DNA from: an uncultured Haloferula sp.
Lineage (GTDB): Bacteria; Verrucomicrobiota; Verrucomicrobiae; Verrucomicrobiales; Akkermansiaceae
Reading direction: 5' to 3'
NCBI GenBank assembly: GCA_946481625.1
Contig: CAMLOZ010000290.1
Span: 1-5,327 of the forward strand
Length of the DNA: 5,327 nt
The notes beneath the pieces were generated by a model, which worked only from the letters and a program-made list of their open reading frames with translations, did not search any database and was not told where the DNA came from. A program made the translations under genes and the position numbers. Numbering within the stretch: position 1 is the stretch's first letter; every line of letters begins with the position of its first letter. Positions 4,880 to 5,327 of this stretch are shown here, one piece after another.

Positions 4880-5327
4880 TCAGGCTTCCAGAATCTGATC
4901 CAGCACGTAGGGCAGGATGCCGCCGGCGAGGTAGTAGTCCACCTCGGCAGGGGTATCCAGGCGCACCTTGAGCGGGAACTCCATGCGCGAGTGATCGGGC
5001 AGGTGGGCGATCAGCAGCGCGTCTTGCATCGGCTTCAGCTCGCCGGCGATGCCGGTGATGTCGAAGCGGGCTTCGGCGAGGCCCTTCACCTTGTCGTAGT
5101 CGTCCTTGTGGATGAAGTTGAGCGGCAGCACGCCCATGCCGATCAGGTTGGAGCGGTGGATGCGCTCGAAGGACTTCGTGACCACCGCGGAAACCCCGAG
5201 CAGGCGGGTGCCCTTCGCGGCCCAGTCGCGGCTACTACCCATGCCGTAGTCCTCGCCGCCGATGATGATCAGCTTGGTGCCGTCGGCTTGGTAAGCCATC
5301 GATGCGTCGTAGATGAAGGTCGGCTTC
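4880..5327 (-). CDS. acnA: Aconitate hydratase A, C-terminal fragment
   Basis: The last 148 residues of aconitase are visible; the gene enters from the right edge and ends at the TGA read from 4882-4880. Aconitase isomerises citrate to isocitrate through cis-aconitate in the TCA cycle, using a 4Fe-4S cluster. The fragment is the C-terminal swivel domain. IYDASMAYQADG (residues 5-16) leads into IIIGGEDYGMGSSRDWAAKG (20-39), which carries the G-S-S-R-D substrate-binding and catalytic loop. VVTKSFERIHRSNLIGMGVLPLNF follows, diagnostic of the AcnA/IRP branch rather than AcnB. The end, YYLAGGILPYVLDQILEA, is the usual AcnA C-terminus. The cluster-binding cysteines lie upstream, outside the window. 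No defect is seen in the visible part. Confidence 0.97.
   Translation of the reverse strand, partial: KPTFIYDASMAYQADGTKLIIIGGEDYGMGSSRDWAAKGTRLLGVSAVVTKSFERIHRSNLIGMGVLPLNFIHKDDYDKVKGLAEARFDITGIAGELKPMQDALLIAHLPDHSRMEFPLKVRLDTPAEVDYYLAGGILPYVLDQILEA

Overview
The window looks like a chromosomal segment from a GC-rich member of the PVC superphylum, most likely Verrucomicrobiota (a Luteolibacter-like or Haloferula-like relative). This is inferred from three things: the degenerate kinase/membrane/FGE-sulfatase fusion, a type best known from PVC bacteria; high GC in third codon positions; and start codons that mostly lack a clear Shine-Dalgarno site. Two ordinary metabolic genes are cut by the window edges.

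Layout. (1) Positions 1-343, minus strand: the N-terminus of an anthranilate/aminodeoxychorismate synthase component I, running off the left edge. (2) Positions 344-439: a short divergent intergenic region. (3) Positions 440-3086, plus strand: a two-gene unit. The first gene encodes a membrane-anchored protein with a proline-rich stalk and TPR-like helices. Four bases after it comes a pseudokinase/transmembrane/FGE-like fusion. (4) Positions 3087-3627: about 540 bases without a convincing gene. They hold two tandem copies of a roughly 190-nt element whose hairpins are kept by compensatory changes. Copy 1 ends in a textbook intrinsic terminator; copy 2 ends in a degraded terminator with a T9 run. 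(5) Positions 3628-4821, plus strand: a group A FAD-dependent monooxygenase. (6) Positions 4821-4852: a strong 14-bp hairpin between convergent genes. (7) Positions 4880-5327, minus strand: the C-terminal swivel domain of aconitase A, running off the right edge.

How the parts may work together. The two genes at 440-3086 are probably co-transcribed. Both encode single-pass membrane proteins, so they may form one envelope-associated complex; the pseudokinase domain lacks every catalytic motif and is more likely a binding scaffold than an enzyme. The tandem RNA-like element is the most novel part of the window. Copy 1 reads as a self-contained small RNA. Copy 2 sits about 55 nt upstream of the monooxygenase start and could be a second small RNA or a leader/attenuator for that gene. 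I do not recognise the element as a known RNA family.
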